From the NCBI RefSeq assembly GCF_015767435.1, contig NZ_JADWOV010000230.1, positions 62,001 through 126,000 on the forward strand: 64,000 bases of DNA, written 5' to 3'. Shown in pieces: positions 1 through 11,418 of this stretch. The notes under the pieces were generated by a model. The model ran no database searches. It was not told the origin of the DNA and worked only from the letters and a program-made list of their open reading frames with translations. Numbering within the stretch: position 1 is the stretch's first letter; each line of letters starts with the position of its first letter. The stretch is from Polaribacter sp. BAL334 (GTDB lineage: Bacteria; Bacteroidota; Bacteroidia; Flavobacteriales; Flavobacteriaceae). The position numbers and the translations under genes were made by a program.

Positions 1-1220
1 TCTAAAACATAGGAAGCGAAAATCCCTAAAAAAATTCCAATAATTCCTCCTCCAACACTTACCAAAACAGATTCAGTTAAAAATTGCAAAATAACATCTT
101 CTTGTGTAGCTCCAATGGCTCTTATAATTCCAATTTCTTTAGTTCGCTCTAAAACAGAAGCTAGCATGATATTCATAATACCAATTCCACCAATCAACAA
201 TGAAATTCCTGCAATGATACTTAAAACTATGTTGAAAATTTGTTTGGTTTTTTGTTGTTGTTTTAACAATTGAATGGGAATAGAAATTTCAAAATCAATC
301 ATATCATTGTGTCTTCTTTTGAGCATTCTGCTTAAAATCTCAGCTGTTGAACTTAGTTCAGATGAATTCTGAACCTGAACAACCATTTTATCTATTTGAT
401 GATAATTTCCTCTTGGAATTCTTTTTTTTGGACCTTGTTGATTTCCAATAATAACTATTCCTTCACTAAAATCGATTGGTTTATCATTAATGATTTTTCG
501 GTCTTTGTAGCGAACTAAAAAAGTTTTTATGGGGATATAAATATCTTGATTCATATCTCTAATCCCCAAGTTTTCTTGTGCATTATCAGAAATAAATTTT
601 TCTTCGATTACACCAATAACCTGAAGCCACACATCTTTTACTTTGATTTGTTTTCCGATGGCACTTTCGCCAGTAAATATCTTTTTCTCAATTTTTTTAC
701 CAATAATACAAACAGGTAATGCATTTATCAACTGTGGATTAGAAAAATTTTTACCACTTTCTATTTGGATGTTCATTGTTGAAAAATAAGAAGCATCCAC
801 TCCAATTAATTTTACAGAATTTTGACGACCATTATTGATAACATAGGTATCTAAAATAATTTCAGGGCTGATAGCTTTTATAGAAGGAATATTTTTTTCA
901 ATACTTTGAACATCTAACAAATCTAATCCTTTCGAAAATCGTTTTGATTCATTAGCACCATCATCAGTTTCTTCATCACTTTTGTTATCCTCCTCATCAG
1001 GAATTGGTGTAATTACAATATTATTGACACCAATTAATTCTAGTTGAGCTAGAATTTCTTTTTCTGCACCTTTTCCGATTGCAAGCATTGTAATTACAGC
1101 AGCAACTCCAAAAATAATTCCAAGAGAAGTTAAAAGTGTTCTAATTTTATTGGCTAAAATGACACGAATTGCTTCACTAAAGTTAGATTTTAGTTTTTCA
1201 ATATAAAATTTATCAAACAT
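1..1220 (-). CDS. MacB-like ABC transporter permease (partial, C-terminus outside window)
   Basis: The frame reads leftwards from an ATG at 1220 and is still open at base 1. A first membrane helix at about residues 25-50 (LANKIRTLLTSLGIIFGVAA) is followed by a long extracytoplasmic MacB-type core domain. A further hydrophobic segment near residue 350 leads into the FtsX-like motif IGIMNIMLASVLERTKEIGI, typical of MacB/FtsX permeases with an ERTKEIGIxRAxGA coupling motif. It starts 5 bp after the stop of the adaptor gene at 1226-2473, so the two are co-transcribed. Family knowledge says such pairs need a LolD/MacB-type ATPase, which is not visible here and may lie to the left. An acidic stretch around residues 80-100, rich in D and E, is an unusual insert in the periplasmic domain. 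The exported substrate is unknown. Confidence 0.9.
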   Translation of the reverse strand, partial: MFDKFYIEKLKSNFSEAIRVILANKIRTLLTSLGIIFGVAAVITMLAIGKGAEKEILAQLELIGVNNIVITPIPDEEDNKSDEETDDGANESKRFSKGLDLLDVQSIEKNIPSIKAISPEIILDTYVINNGRQNSVKLIGVDASYFSTMNIQIESGKNFSNPQLINALPVCIIGKKIEKKIFTGESAIGKQIKVKDVWLQVIGVIEEKFISDNAQENLGIRDMNQDIYIPIKTFLVRYKDRKIINDKPIDFSEGIVIIGNQQGPKKRIPRGNYHQIDKMVVQVQNSSELSSTAEILSRMLKRRHNDMIDFEISIPIQLLKQQQKTKQIFNIVLSIIAGISLLIGGIGIMNIMLASVLERTKEIGIIRAIGATQEDVILQFLTESVLVSVGGGIIGIFLGIFASYVL

Positions 1221-1225
1221 AAAAT

Positions 1226-2473
1226 CTATTTTAAAACGGCTATTTGTGAAGTTTCATATCCTTTTGGTTTGTTGAGATAAACTACATCATTTGCTGATAA
1301 TCCTTCAACTATTATCACAGAATCGTTATTAGAAGCACCGATTTTCACCTGTTTTTTCTCGATTGAAAATCCTGATTTTTTATAAACGTAAGTAATTGAA
1401 TCTTTTGAGAAAATTGCTTCTAGAGGAACGCTTAAAACATTTTTTTTATCGAAAGTTAAAATTCTGTTTGAAGTTGTCATTCCTGGACGAATATTGTCAT
1501 TACTGCCATTTAATTTCACAGTTACTTGAAATACTTTGATATCTGAACCACGTTTTGTTTCACCAACATTGGCAACATCAGTTACAATTCCTTCCATTTC
1601 AACATCAGGAAACGCATCAAATCCAACTTTTACAGGCAATCCTTTTTTTATTTTTCGGATATCAACTTCATTTGCATAGGTTTTAGACTCCATTTTTGTT
1701 AAATCGGGTAAACTTGCAATGGATGGATCCCAAGGGCTGATTGATGAGCCTACATTTTTTTTGCTTCCGTCCCAATTTCTATCATAAGTTATCATTCCAT
1801 TTGAGTCAGAATAAATCGTAAAAGATTCTAATAATTTTAATAAATCATCCAATTCTTTTTTGATTTTAGAAACTTCTGTTCCAACTTCAATCATTTTAGC
1901 ATTTGCTTGACTTTTTTTAATGCTATAATTTTCTTTTTTCTCGTTCAAATCTCTTTCAAGTTTATCGAGATTTATTTCTAATTTTTTGATGACTGCAGGT
2001 GGTTCATAAATAGATTGTTTCAATTCAAGTCTGGTTTCTTCCATATTGAAAACCAAATCTTTAATTGCATTTCGTTCTTGTTTTAAAGTAAGAGTTGTGT
2101 CTAATTTTTGCTGCGTAAATTTTGATTGAGCAGCATCTAAATTTAATCTGGCATCAATTATTTGTTCATTTACTCCAGTAGGATCTAGTCTTCCAATATA
2201 ATCTCCAACTTTTACAATGGTGCCTTCTGGAACTAAATCTTGAATTTTGATATCTCTTAATTTGAATTTTTGAAGATTGTCAGGGCCATTTATTTTTTTT
2301 AAGCTTGTAGAAAGGGCTTCACCTGAGGTTACAACTTCACTCACAAAATCTCCATAAGTTACTTTTGTAGTGATATAAGTTTCTTCTTCAGAAGAGGGTG
2401 AAAAATAACTATAAATAATGAATATTAAAACTAATGAAATAATTGCAATTATCCATTTTTTTTTCTTTTTCAT
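1226..2473 (-). CDS. HlyD/MacA-family periplasmic adaptor subunit
   Basis: This 415-residue protein has an N-terminal lysine cluster and one membrane anchor (about residues 6-24). A split lipoyl/barrel-sandwich region follows (EGTIVKVGDYIGRLDP near residue 85). Next comes a coiled-coil hairpin of about 100 residues rich in K, E and L (about 105-215), then beta-barrel and membrane-proximal domains (LPVKVGFDAFPDVEMEG; IRPGMTTSNRI). This is the standard plan of MacA/HlyD adaptors, which link an inner-membrane ABC permease to an outer-membrane channel. The permease follows immediately downstream. No outer-membrane TolC-like gene is seen in the window, so the export route is inferred from the family only. 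Confidence 0.9.
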   Translation of the reverse strand: MKKKKKWIIAIISLVLIFIIYSYFSPSSEEETYITTKVTYGDFVSEVVTSGEALSTSLKKINGPDNLQKFKLRDIKIQDLVPEGTIVKVGDYIGRLDPTGVNEQIIDARLNLDAAQSKFTQQKLDTTLTLKQERNAIKDLVFNMEETRLELKQSIYEPPAVIKKLEINLDKLERDLNEKKENYSIKKSQANAKMIEVGTEVSKIKKELDDLLKLLESFTIYSDSNGMITYDRNWDGSKKNVGSSISPWDPSIASLPDLTKMESKTYANEVDIRKIKKGLPVKVGFDAFPDVEMEGIVTDVANVGETKRGSDIKVFQVTVKLNGSNDNIRPGMTTSNRILTFDKKNVLSVPLEAIFSKDSITYVYKKSGFSIEKKQVKIGASNNDSVIIVEGLSANDVVYLNKPKGYETSQIAVLK

Positions 2474-2502
2474 AGGATTTATTTTTTTATAAATCCAAAT
2501 CT

Positions 2503-2538
2503 AACAAAAATGAATGCTATCAAGCACTCATTTTTGTT
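2503..2538 (-). terminator. Hairpin downstream of icd
   Basis: A 16-bp stem with one G-T wobble (2503-2518 with 2523-2538) and a 4-nt loop lies just after the icd stop. The minus-strand T-run after the stem is weak. A second AT-only hairpin follows at about 2475-2496, next to the start of the adaptor gene. It probably separates icd from the efflux operon, as terminator or attenuator. Confidence 0.45.
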
Positions 2539-2559
2539 AATGTTTTAAAAAAAAAGTTT

Positions 2560-4794
<2,235 letters not shown>

Positions 4795-4952
4795 CTACTT
4801 AAAATTAAAAATGATTGTATTTGCTAATGATTTTAGTGGTGCAAATTTAACGATTTACAATGACATTATTATTGTTATAAACCTTCAATTTTAGTTAAAA
4901 TGGTGAGAATAATTTAAAAAAAACAACTTTTTTAAATATGTTTAAAATATAA

Positions 4953-5197
4953 AAGCCATATCATTACTAATAATGATATGGCTTCTTGAAATAGTCTTTT
5001 ACACTGCTTTGTATTGCTACTTTGCAAATAAGAGTGAACCTCTTATATTTCTTTTTTCAAAGAAATTATAGTTTACTATTTCTGATTTGAAACATCATTT
5101 TTAGTTTTCTTTTTCCAAAGAGAATTTTTTCTGATGTTTCAGTTTGTTGTTTTTCTTACTTACAATAATTATAATTCGATAATTACACAATAAACTG
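4953..5197 (+). ncRNA. Candidate structured RNA: five consecutive stem-loops
   Basis: Five helices follow each other. Helix 1 is a perfect 14-bp stem with a 4-nt loop (4953-4966/4971-4984). Helix 2 has 7 bp (5028-5034/5040-5046). Helix 3 is a compound stem (5055-5066 and 5070-5072 with 5075-5083 and 5087-5092). Helix 4 has 9 bp (5089-5097/5132-5140) enclosing an inner stem (5107-5114/5117-5124). Helix 5 has 11 bp (5140-5150/5187-5197) enclosing a 7-bp stem (5166-5172/5179-5185). Two pairs, 5111-5120 and 5146-5191, are G-U only if the plus strand is transcribed and would be A-C mismatches in the other RNA. Helices 3 and 4 share bases 5089-5092 and would be alternatives. No promoter of the local consensus was found, and no known RNA family is recognised. 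Confidence 0.35.
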
Positions 5198-5430
5198 ACT
5201 TTTAATCGCTTGTCTTTTAAAACAAACTTTCATTGCACTAAAATTAATTCTATAATCTTGAAATATTCCAAACAACTATATAAAGAACGTTACTTTATAA
5301 TTTACGAGTACTTGAGCTTGTTCAAAAGAAAAACCAAAATTACTTTGTAAATGATGATGTAAAAGTAGCGCTGATTTTAAGTTTTGCAAATTTTTTAAGC
5401 AATTAAAAATCAACAAGATATCAACCATAG

Positions 5431-5450
5431 TTATGAACATTTGTTCATAA
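5431..5450. repeat. Perfect 20-bp palindrome
   Basis: Two 9-bp arms (TTATGAACA and its complement) flank TT. It abuts the rplS terminator, beginning where the T-run of that terminator ends on the minus strand. It may be a second terminator stem or a protein-binding site; nothing in the sequence decides this. Confidence 0.6.
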
Positions 5451-5481
5451 AAAAAGCGCTGTAAAAATTACAGCGCTTTTT
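5449..5481 (-). terminator. Rho-independent terminator of rplS
   Basis: A 14-bp stem (5451-5464 with 5468-5481) with a GCGCTGTAA core and 3-nt loop is followed on the minus strand by a run of seven T. It lies about 20 bp after the rplS stop. Confidence 0.9.
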
Positions 5482-5502
5482 AAGTTTTTATTGGAAGAAA
5501 AA

Positions 5503-5853
5503 TTATCTTCTTTTTTCAGTAATTCTAGCTTTTTTACCAGTAAGATCTCTGAAGTAAAAAATACGAGCTCTACGAACTTTACCTTTTTTGTTTACTTCAA
5601 TTTTTTGAATTGATGGTAAGTTTACTGGGAAAATTCTTTCAACTCCAACAGTTCCTGACATTTTTCTGATGGTAAAAGTTTCAGAAGCTCCAGTTCCTCT
5701 TTTTTGGATAACTACACCTCTAAAAAACTGAGTACGAGTTTTAGCTCCCTCTTTAATTTCGTAATACACAGTAATTGTATCACCAGCTGCAAAATCAGCA
5801 AATTCTTTTTTTGTTACAAATTCGTCTTGAACAAATTTTATTAAAGATTCCAT
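5503..5853 (-). CDS. rplS: 50S ribosomal protein L19
   Basis: This 116-residue protein of the large ribosomal subunit lies near the 30S-50S interface. Family motifs visible are FAAGDTITVYYEIKEG, RTQFFRGVVIQKRG, FTIRKMSGTVGVERIFPVN and the basic C-terminal part KVRRARIFYFRDLTGKKARI. The length is normal. In many bacteria rplS directly follows trmD; here trmD is almost 4 kb away (9741-10421), with a plus-strand gene pair and a glycosyltransferase in between, so rplS is its own transcription unit. A TAAATTTG box on the minus strand at 5921-5928 is the probable -7 element. Confidence 0.98.
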   Translation of the reverse strand: MESLIKFVQDEFVTKKEFADFAAGDTITVYYEIKEGAKTRTQFFRGVVIQKRGTGASETFTIRKMSGTVGVERIFPVNLPSIQKIEVNKKGKVRRARIFYFRDLTGKKARITEKRR

Positions 5854-6100
5854 ATCTTAAATTTTTATGATTTTCTAAAACAACATTCACGATTTTCGTC
5901 AGAGGTTAAATTAGCGAGTGCAAATTTATATTTTTTTTTTGAATTATAATTATCAACACAATTAATTTTATATATCAATTTTTCTTAAAAGTAATTTATT
6001 TTTTGAATTTAAAAGTTTGATAAATAAATAATCATGATTTATTAATTTTAAGTTAAGATTAGAGCTAAATTGTATCAATAGATTTGCAAAAAATTATAAT

Positions 6101-6787
6101 ATGCTTGTATCAGTCATTACACAAAACAACAACAAAAATCTTTTATTTGATCGATTTTTGTTAAAAATAGAAGGTTTATCCAGAAAAATAAGGAAAGAAA
6201 CAGGTATTATTTTTTTGATATTTATTTTAATTTCAGTACTTTTTGTTTCCTTGTATAACAAACATGAATTACACTTAATTTTAAATAAGTTTCACACGCC
6301 TTTTTTTGATATTTTCTTTAAATATATTACCTTTTTAGGAGATGGAGTCATGTTTGGTTTTGTGGCAATCTTTTTTTTATTCTTCAAAAAAAGGGTAGCT
6401 TATGCAATCATGGTTAGTGGAATTTTAACATTATTGGTTGTTCATCTTTTTAAAAAAGTGTTTTTTCTTGGAATATTAAGACCTGCAGGTTTTTTTGGTG
6501 AAGAAAATATGCATCTGGTTGAAGGTGTTAAAATGGCATATACAAATTCATTTCCTTCAGGGCATACAGCCACTGCATTTGCAATTTTTACCATTGTTTG
6601 TTTTTATTTTTCTAAAAGTAAATCACAATATTTTTGGATTACTTTATCTATTCTTATTGGAATATCTAGGGTTTATTTATCACAACATTATTGGATAGAT
6701 ATTTTTGTTGGGTCAATTTTAGGAATCTTTATTGGATTCTTGAGCATGAGTTTTTTTTATAAAATTAAAAAGATCCATAAGTGCTGA
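6101..6787 (+). CDS. PAP2-family membrane phosphatase
   Basis: This 228-residue protein has about six hydrophobic segments and the three phosphatase signatures of the type 2 phosphatidic acid phosphatase superfamily. They are K119..R127-P128, PSGH at 152-155, and S189-R190 with H196 and D200 (SRVYLSQHYWID). Members dephosphorylate undecaprenyl diphosphate, phosphatidate or lipid A at the outer face of the inner membrane; the substrate cannot be chosen here. It overlaps the next gene by 7 bp, a membrane glycosyltransferase of the type that uses polyprenyl-phosphate sugars. Together this suggests recycling of the lipid carrier or modification of lipid A. A TAGATTTG -7 box is at 6079-6086. Confidence 0.9.
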   Translation: MLVSVITQNNNKNLLFDRFLLKIEGLSRKIRKETGIIFLIFILISVLFVSLYNKHELHLILNKFHTPFFDIFFKYITFLGDGVMFGFVAIFFLFFKKRVAYAIMVSGILTLLVVHLFKKVFFLGILRPAGFFGEENMHLVEGVKMAYTNSFPSGHTATAFAIFTIVCFYFSKSKSQYFWITLSILIGISRVYLSQHYWIDIFVGSILGIFIGFLSMSFFYKIKKIHKC

Positions 6788-8280
6788 TTTCTTACAGAAA
6801 AGTTACAATTTTATTTATTGTTGTAAGTACATGTATTAGGTTATTATTAGCTAATTTTTTAGAATTAGGAAATGATGAAGTTTATTATTGGTTATATGCA
6901 AAATATCCTGCGTTAAGTCACTTTGACCATCCACCAATGGTTGGTTTTTTTATTCAATTTTTTACTGGGAATCTCTTTTTAGACAGTACCTTTTTTATTA
7001 GACTTGCTGCAATATTACCTGCAAGTTTAAGCATGTATTTTATTTATTTAATAGGTACCTATTATAAAAATTCAGCTACAGGTTTTTTAAGTGTTATCCT
7101 TTATAATTTAAACTTTTATGGATTTATAATTTCAGGAACTTTTATTTTACCTGATTCCCCTATGGTTCTTTTTTGGTTGATAAGTTTTTTCCTTTTTTTA
7201 CAATCTTTACCAAAAAATCCTGACGAAATTGAAAATAAAATCAAATTATTTTTTGCCTTCTTTTTTTTAGGATGTGCCATTTATTCAAAATATCAAGCGG
7301 TTTATTTACTTTTTGCAGTAGTGCTTTTTGTTATCTTTTTTAATTCAAAATGGGTAAAAAACAGCACTTTTTATCTCGGGTTTATATTTCCAATAATGGC
7401 TATTTTTTTAATTTTTTACTGGAATTATTCTAATGATTTCATCAGTTTTAAATTTCATAACGATAGGGTTTCCATCTTTAGCTTGAATTTTAATAAAGAT
7501 TCTTTTTTTAGAGAAATTTTGGGTCAAATAGTTTACACAAATCCATATGTCTTTTTTATAATTATAGTTGCTTTATTAAAAATTAGAGAGAGAAAATTTG
7601 AATTTGATTCTAAAAATAATGCCTTCTTTATATTAGCTTCAATTCCTCTGATTTTAACAACAATATACTTATCATTATCTAAAAACACATTACCTCATTG
7701 GTCAGGAATTTCATATATCACTTTAATTCCTTTAGGTGCTGCACACCTTGTGAATAAAAAAAACATAGAAAAAAAATTATTGATTTTTTTCGCTTTTTTA
7801 AGCATTATTTTTGTTGTTGGATTATTAGTTATTAATTTGGGTTTATTCATTCCTAAGAATACTTCTTTAAAGATTGAAGATCAAGGACGAAAAGATGTTT
7901 TGATGGATTTATATGGTTGGAAACAAGCTTCAGAAAAGGTAAATAATATTTTGGAAAAGGAAAATTTAACACATTTGCCAATCGTTTCTAAAGGATGGTT
8001 TCCAACTTCTCATATTGATTATTACATTGCAAAACCCAATAAAATGACCGTTTTTGCCCATGGTAATTTGCAAGAAATTCACAAATATTATTGGATTCAT
8101 AAATCCAGATTTGATAAAGATTTCAAAGAAGCTCTTTACATTACAGATAGTAGAAATTTTGCGAATCCAAAAGAAATTTTAACTGATTTTGGTAATCAAA
8201 AAGCAATAGATACCATTCCAATAATTAGAGGAAAAGATACTGTGAAATTTGTGTTTTTATATCTGATTAAAAAGGATTAG
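6781..8280 (+). CDS. ArnT/GT39-like membrane glycosyltransferase
   Basis: This 499-residue protein has around ten to twelve membrane helices. Its first extracytoplasmic loop carries the family signature NDEVYYW followed by LSHFDHPPMVGFFIQ. Enzymes of this fold (GT39/GT83) transfer a sugar from a polyprenyl phosphate to lipid A or protein on the periplasmic side. The start is a GTG inside the 3' end of the PAP2 gene, a 7-bp overlap that suggests coupled translation; no ATG precedes the conserved loop. Its 3' end overlaps by 14 bp the convergent gene at 8267-9748, which is a paralogue with the matching motif [15 protein letters not shown]. Donor and acceptor are unknown. Confidence 0.85.
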   Translation: MLISYRKVTILFIVVSTCIRLLLANFLELGNDEVYYWLYAKYPALSHFDHPPMVGFFIQFFTGNLFLDSTFFIRLAAILPASLSMYFIYLIGTYYKNSATGFLSVILYNLNFYGFIISGTFILPDSPMVLFWLISFFLFLQSLPKNPDEIENKIKLFFAFFFLGCAIYSKYQAVYLLFAVVLFVIFFNSKWVKNSTFYLGFIFPIMAIFLIFYWNYSNDFISFKFHNDRVSIFSLNFNKDSFFREILGQIVYTNPYVFFIIIVALLKIRERKFEFDSKNNAFFILASIPLILTTIYLSLSKNTLPHWSGISYITLIPLGAAHLVNKKNIEKKLLIFFAFLSIIFVVGLLVINLGLFIPKNTSLKIEDQGRKDVLMDLYGWKQASEKVNNILEKENLTHLPIVSKGWFPTSHIDYYIAKPNKMTVFAHGNLQEIHKYYWIHKSRFDKDFKEALYITDSRNFANPKEILTDFGNQKAIDTIPIIRGKDTVKFVFLYLIKKD

Positions 8281-9748
8281 CATTGTAGTTTTCGCAATAA
8301 AAAACCCAAAATTTCCGAACTTCTTTTCCGTTAATTGAAATGATAATAGGTTCTATTTCAGTTACTTTTTTGAAATATTTTTTTAATTCAGGGTGAATTT
8401 CTTCCTTCTTTTTTTTGTCAATAAATCGTTTGTCTGAATCAATAAATAAGGCGTTTTTTGAATCTAGATTTGATAAATCATCTCCCAAATAATCAAAATG
8501 CAATGCAGGCAACCCAATAATATTTTGAGCATATACTTTTTGATTCATGTAAAAATTCAAACAGGCACTTGTTTTATAAAAGTCATCAGAAAAAACGAAT
8601 GTATTGGGAAATTTTTTCTGCAAATTTGCTGTTTCAAGCGCTAATTTTTTCCAACCAATCCAAGTATCATCACTTTTTATTGGAAATACGTAAAAAAGTA
8701 TTTGAACCATCACTAATAAATGAAATATTACTGAAAATACAATTTGAGTTTTTACTAATTTTTTGCTGATAAACATGCCAGCTAAAATAATTCCAGAGAT
8801 GTATGATGGCATCAACCAGTTGAGTTTTACCCAATAAATGGGTGTAATTGAGAAAAATCCCACAAAAGTTGGAATGAAAAATGCTAATAGAAATAAGGTT
8901 TTTGCCTGTGGAATTTTAAATTTTGTCAGTGCTTTTTTGAAGTATTTGAAGGTGAAAGTAATCATCACTAAAAATAAAACCGGTAATAACAACAATAATT
9001 GATGTGCAATAGCTCCTAAAAAATTGGTGGGTGAAATTTCAAATTCGGAAATTGAACTCGTTCTTTCCGAAGATTGAAATGCAAAAGAAGCGAAGTCATG
9101 TTGATAATTCCACCAGAAAACTGGAAACATCACCAAAATCGAAATTAAAATTGAAAACCAAAGCCAAGGAGAAAGTAATAGTTTTCGGTATTTGTTTGAA
9201 AAAATCAAAAAAGCAATCAATCCTAATTGCAGTAAAACGGCTGTGTATTTACTGTTGAAAGCCAATCCCATGGCTATTCCTGCAAAAATCCAATACCATT
9301 TTTTTTCTTCAAAAATGGCTTTGTATACACAAATCAAACTCAATGTCCAAAAAAGTAAAAGAGGCACATCAGGAGTTGAATTGAATGATAAAATCGAAAT
9401 AAATAGGGTGGAAGTGATTAAGATGAGTGCTCTTTCTGTTTTTCTTTTAGATAAAAAATAAGAGGCTAATTTGTAAAAGGCGAGAATTGTAAATGTTGTA
9501 ATTGTAAAATCAGTGAATTTGATGACAAAAACCGATTTCCCAAAAATTTCAGAAAACAATCTTAGCAAATACCCAATCATTCCAGGATGATCAAAATAGG
9601 AAAGTGATAAGTTTTGACCGTATAAAAAATAGTAGGCATCTTGAGGCATTAATCCCATAAAAGGGAGTGTCAAAAAACGAAAGATTTGAAATCCTATAAC
9701 CCAACAAATCAAGGTGTTATTTTGAATAAAAGATTTCAAATTATGCAT
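8267..9748 (-). CDS. ArnT/GT39-like membrane glycosyltransferase, paralogue of the neighbour
   Basis: This 493-residue polytopic protein has the first-loop signature [10 protein letters not shown] and [15 protein letters not shown]. It differs from its convergent neighbour in replacing D-E by Q-D before the tyrosines. Hydrophobic helices fill most of the first 350 residues and a soluble C-terminal domain follows. The start ATG at 9748 lies inside the end of trmD (8-bp overlap), so it is translated from the trmD transcript. The pairing of two related enzymes tail to tail suggests duplication with inversion, or acquisition of two members of a lipid-linked sugar pathway. The substrate is not predictable. 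Confidence 0.85.
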   Translation of the reverse strand: MHNLKSFIQNNTLICWVIGFQIFRFLTLPFMGLMPQDAYYFLYGQNLSLSYFDHPGMIGYLLRLFSEIFGKSVFVIKFTDFTITTFTILAFYKLASYFLSKRKTERALILITSTLFISILSFNSTPDVPLLLFWTLSLICVYKAIFEEKKWYWIFAGIAMGLAFNSKYTAVLLQLGLIAFLIFSNKYRKLLLSPWLWFSILISILVMFPVFWWNYQHDFASFAFQSSERTSSISEFEISPTNFLGAIAHQLLLLLPVLFLVMITFTFKYFKKALTKFKIPQAKTLFLLAFFIPTFVGFFSITPIYWVKLNWLMPSYISGIILAGMFISKKLVKTQIVFSVIFHLLVMVQILFYVFPIKSDDTWIGWKKLALETANLQKKFPNTFVFSDDFYKTSACLNFYMNQKVYAQNIIGLPALHFDYLGDDLSNLDSKNALFIDSDKRFIDKKKKEEIHPELKKYFKKVTEIEPIIISINGKEVRKFWVFYCENYNANPF

Positions 9749-10421
9749 CTTTCAGTAAATCTGGTCGTATTGATTTTGTTCTTTCAAACGCTTTTTCCAT
9801 TCTCCAATCTTCAATTTTCGGAAAATTTCCTGATAATAATATTTCAGGAACTTTCATTCCTTCAAATTCTGCAGGATGTGTATAAATGGGAGGTGATAAT
9901 AAATTGTCTTGAAAAGAATCTGTCAAAGCAGATTGTTCATCGCCAATGGCACCTGGAATCAAACGAACAATGGCATCAACCAAAACAGCTGAAGCCAATT
10001 CTCCACCTGTAATTACATAATCGCCAATAGAAATTTCTTTAGTGATGTATTTATCTCTAATTCGTTGATCTACACCTTTATAATGCCCCACTAAAATCAG
10101 TAAATTTTCTTTCAAAGAAAGTGAATTTGCAATGGATTGATTCAATATGGGTGCATCAGGAGTCATGTAAATAAGTTCATCATAATTTCTTTCTGATTGT
10201 AATTTTTTGATGCAATTCACAATGGGTTCCAACATTAAAACCATTCCTGCACCACCTCCAAATTGAGTATCATCAATTTGTTTGTATTTGCCTAAACCAT
10301 ATTCACGCAAATCATGAATCACAATATCAGCAATGCCACTTTGTTGCGCTCTTTTAATGATAGAATGATTAAAAGGGCTTTCAAGAAGATGAGGAACTGC
10401 TGAGATGATATCTATACGCAT
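9741..10421 (-). CDS. trmD: tRNA (guanine-N1)-methyltransferase
   Basis: TrmD methylates G37 of tRNAs reading CNN codons, next to the anticodon, using S-adenosylmethionine, and prevents frameshifting. This 226-residue protein shows the trefoil-knot SPOUT motifs [35 protein letters not shown] and [19 protein letters not shown]. It then has [14 protein letters not shown] and [13 protein letters not shown], where the conserved Asp and Glu/His of the active site sit. It is flanked upstream by the thioesterase gene (10-bp gap) and overlaps the downstream glycosyltransferase by 8 bp. The usual partners rpsP, rimM and rplS are not adjacent. Confidence 0.98.
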   Translation of the reverse strand: MRIDIISAVPHLLESPFNHSIIKRAQQSGIADIVIHDLREYGLGKYKQIDDTQFGGGAGMVLMLEPIVNCIKKLQSERNYDELIYMTPDAPILNQSIANSLSLKENLLILVGHYKGVDQRIRDKYITKEISIGDYVITGGELASAVLVDAIVRLIPGAIGDEQSALTDSFQDNLLSPPIYTHPAEFEGMKVPEILLSGNFPKIEDWRMEKAFERTKSIRPDLLKDA

Positions 10422-10431
10422 TGGTTAAAAT

Positions 10432-10980
10432 TTAATTTTCTATTTCAATTTTTGAGTTACTTTCTTTGAAAAGCGGCAAATAATCATCAACTTTAAAAGT
10501 ATTTCTATCAAAACGAGAAGTTCTATTTTTTGCTTCTTCTTGTCTTACAATACTCCTTGCAAATCGTCTAATTTCTGCTTTTGATGTTAAAATCAATCCT
10601 GGAACTGGAGTGCTTTTTCCTTCTGAATCTTTGGCAACCATTGTAAAATAAGAAGAATTACAATGTTTGGTTTCACCAGTTCTGATGTTTTCAGAATCTA
10701 CTCGCAAACCAATCACCATCGAAGTTCGGCCAGTATAATTTACTGAAGCTTTTAAAGTAACCAATTCTCCCACTTCAATAGGGTTTACAAAATCAACTTT
10801 ATTGACAGATGCTGTTACGCAATACTGGCCAGAATGTTTTGAAGCGCATGCAAAAGCGATTTGATCCATCAAATTTAAAATGTGACCTCCATGGATTTTA
10901 CCACTAAAATTGGAATGAGAAGGTAACATCAATTGAGTTATAAGCACTTGTGAATCTTTCACATATTTAAAATCACTCAT
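10432..10980 (-). CDS. Acyl-CoA thioesterase (YciA-type hotdog fold)
   Basis: This 182-residue hotdog protein has the signature FSGKIHGGHILNLMDQIAFACAS, in which the aspartate after NLM is the catalytic acid of YciA/ACOT-type thioesterases. VNPIEVGELVTLKASV and the GRTSMVIGLRV beta strand follow. It hydrolyses acyl-CoA to free acid and CoA; chain preference is not visible. A basic, non-conserved tail of about 40 residues follows the hotdog domain. The start overlaps by 8 bp the upstream gene at 10973-11356, so both belong to one operon with trmD. Confidence 0.9.
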   Translation of the reverse strand: MSDFKYVKDSQVLITQLMLPSHSNFSGKIHGGHILNLMDQIAFACASKHSGQYCVTASVNKVDFVNPIEVGELVTLKASVNYTGRTSMVIGLRVDSENIRTGETKHCNSSYFTMVAKDSEGKSTPVPGLILTSKAEIRRFARSIVRQEEAKNRTSRFDRNTFKVDDYLPLFKESNSKIEIEN

Positions 10981-11356
10981 TTTTGATGGTTTTTGTTCTA
11001 AAATGTGGTGAATCTTCTTGAGTTACTTTTGTGATGAAATATTTAGTATCTCCCAACCAAAACAAGGTTTTGTAGCGTTCAATATAATCCACTTTCACAT
11101 AATGTCCTTGAAAATTTTTGAGGTCTTCAATCACTTGTTTGTTTTTCTTTTCAACTGAAAATGAAAAAATTTGAGCCCCAGAAATCCCTTGACTGATTTC
11201 ACCTTCCCAAGTTTTTACTAAAACACCTTTTTTACTGATTTTAATCAATTCGCCAGAACGAACTCCTTCACTAAAAGTGGCAAAATAAATAAAGCTAAAG
11301 TATATAACCGCAATTAAAACAACTGCCGAAATGAATATAGTTAGAAATTTTTTCAT
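10973..11356 (-). CDS. Conserved small membrane-anchored protein, unknown function
   Basis: This 127-residue protein has a hydrophobic anchor at residues 4-27. A compact beta-rich domain with the phrase FSEGVRSGELIKISKKG and a C-terminal GHYVKVDYIERYK follows. I recognise it as a family common in Flavobacteriaceae that databases sometimes call 6-phosphogluconate dehydrogenase. It has none of that enzyme's domains, so the name should not be used. First gene of a minus-strand operon with the thioesterase and trmD. Confidence 0.75.
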   Translation of the reverse strand: MKKFLTIFISAVVLIAVIYFSFIYFATFSEGVRSGELIKISKKGVLVKTWEGEISQGISGAQIFSFSVEKKNKQVIEDLKNFQGHYVKVDYIERYKTLFWLGDTKYFITKVTQEDSPHFRTKTIKNE

Positions 11357-11418
11357 GAGTCAAAAATACAATTAAGTTTTATTTTATTGATTTTTTTTGA
11401 TTCAAATACGTGTTTGGA

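Noticed and set aside
4953-5197. tmRNA, RNase P RNA or attC array as explanation of the stem-loop chain
   Set aside because: No tRNA-like TPsiC arm or peptide tag, no conserved RNase P core and too AT-rich, and no GTTRRRY-type core sites.
10973-11356. 6-phosphogluconate dehydrogenase, a name sometimes given to this small family
   Set aside because: The 127-residue protein has a membrane anchor and a small beta domain; the Rossmann and helical domains of that enzyme are absent.
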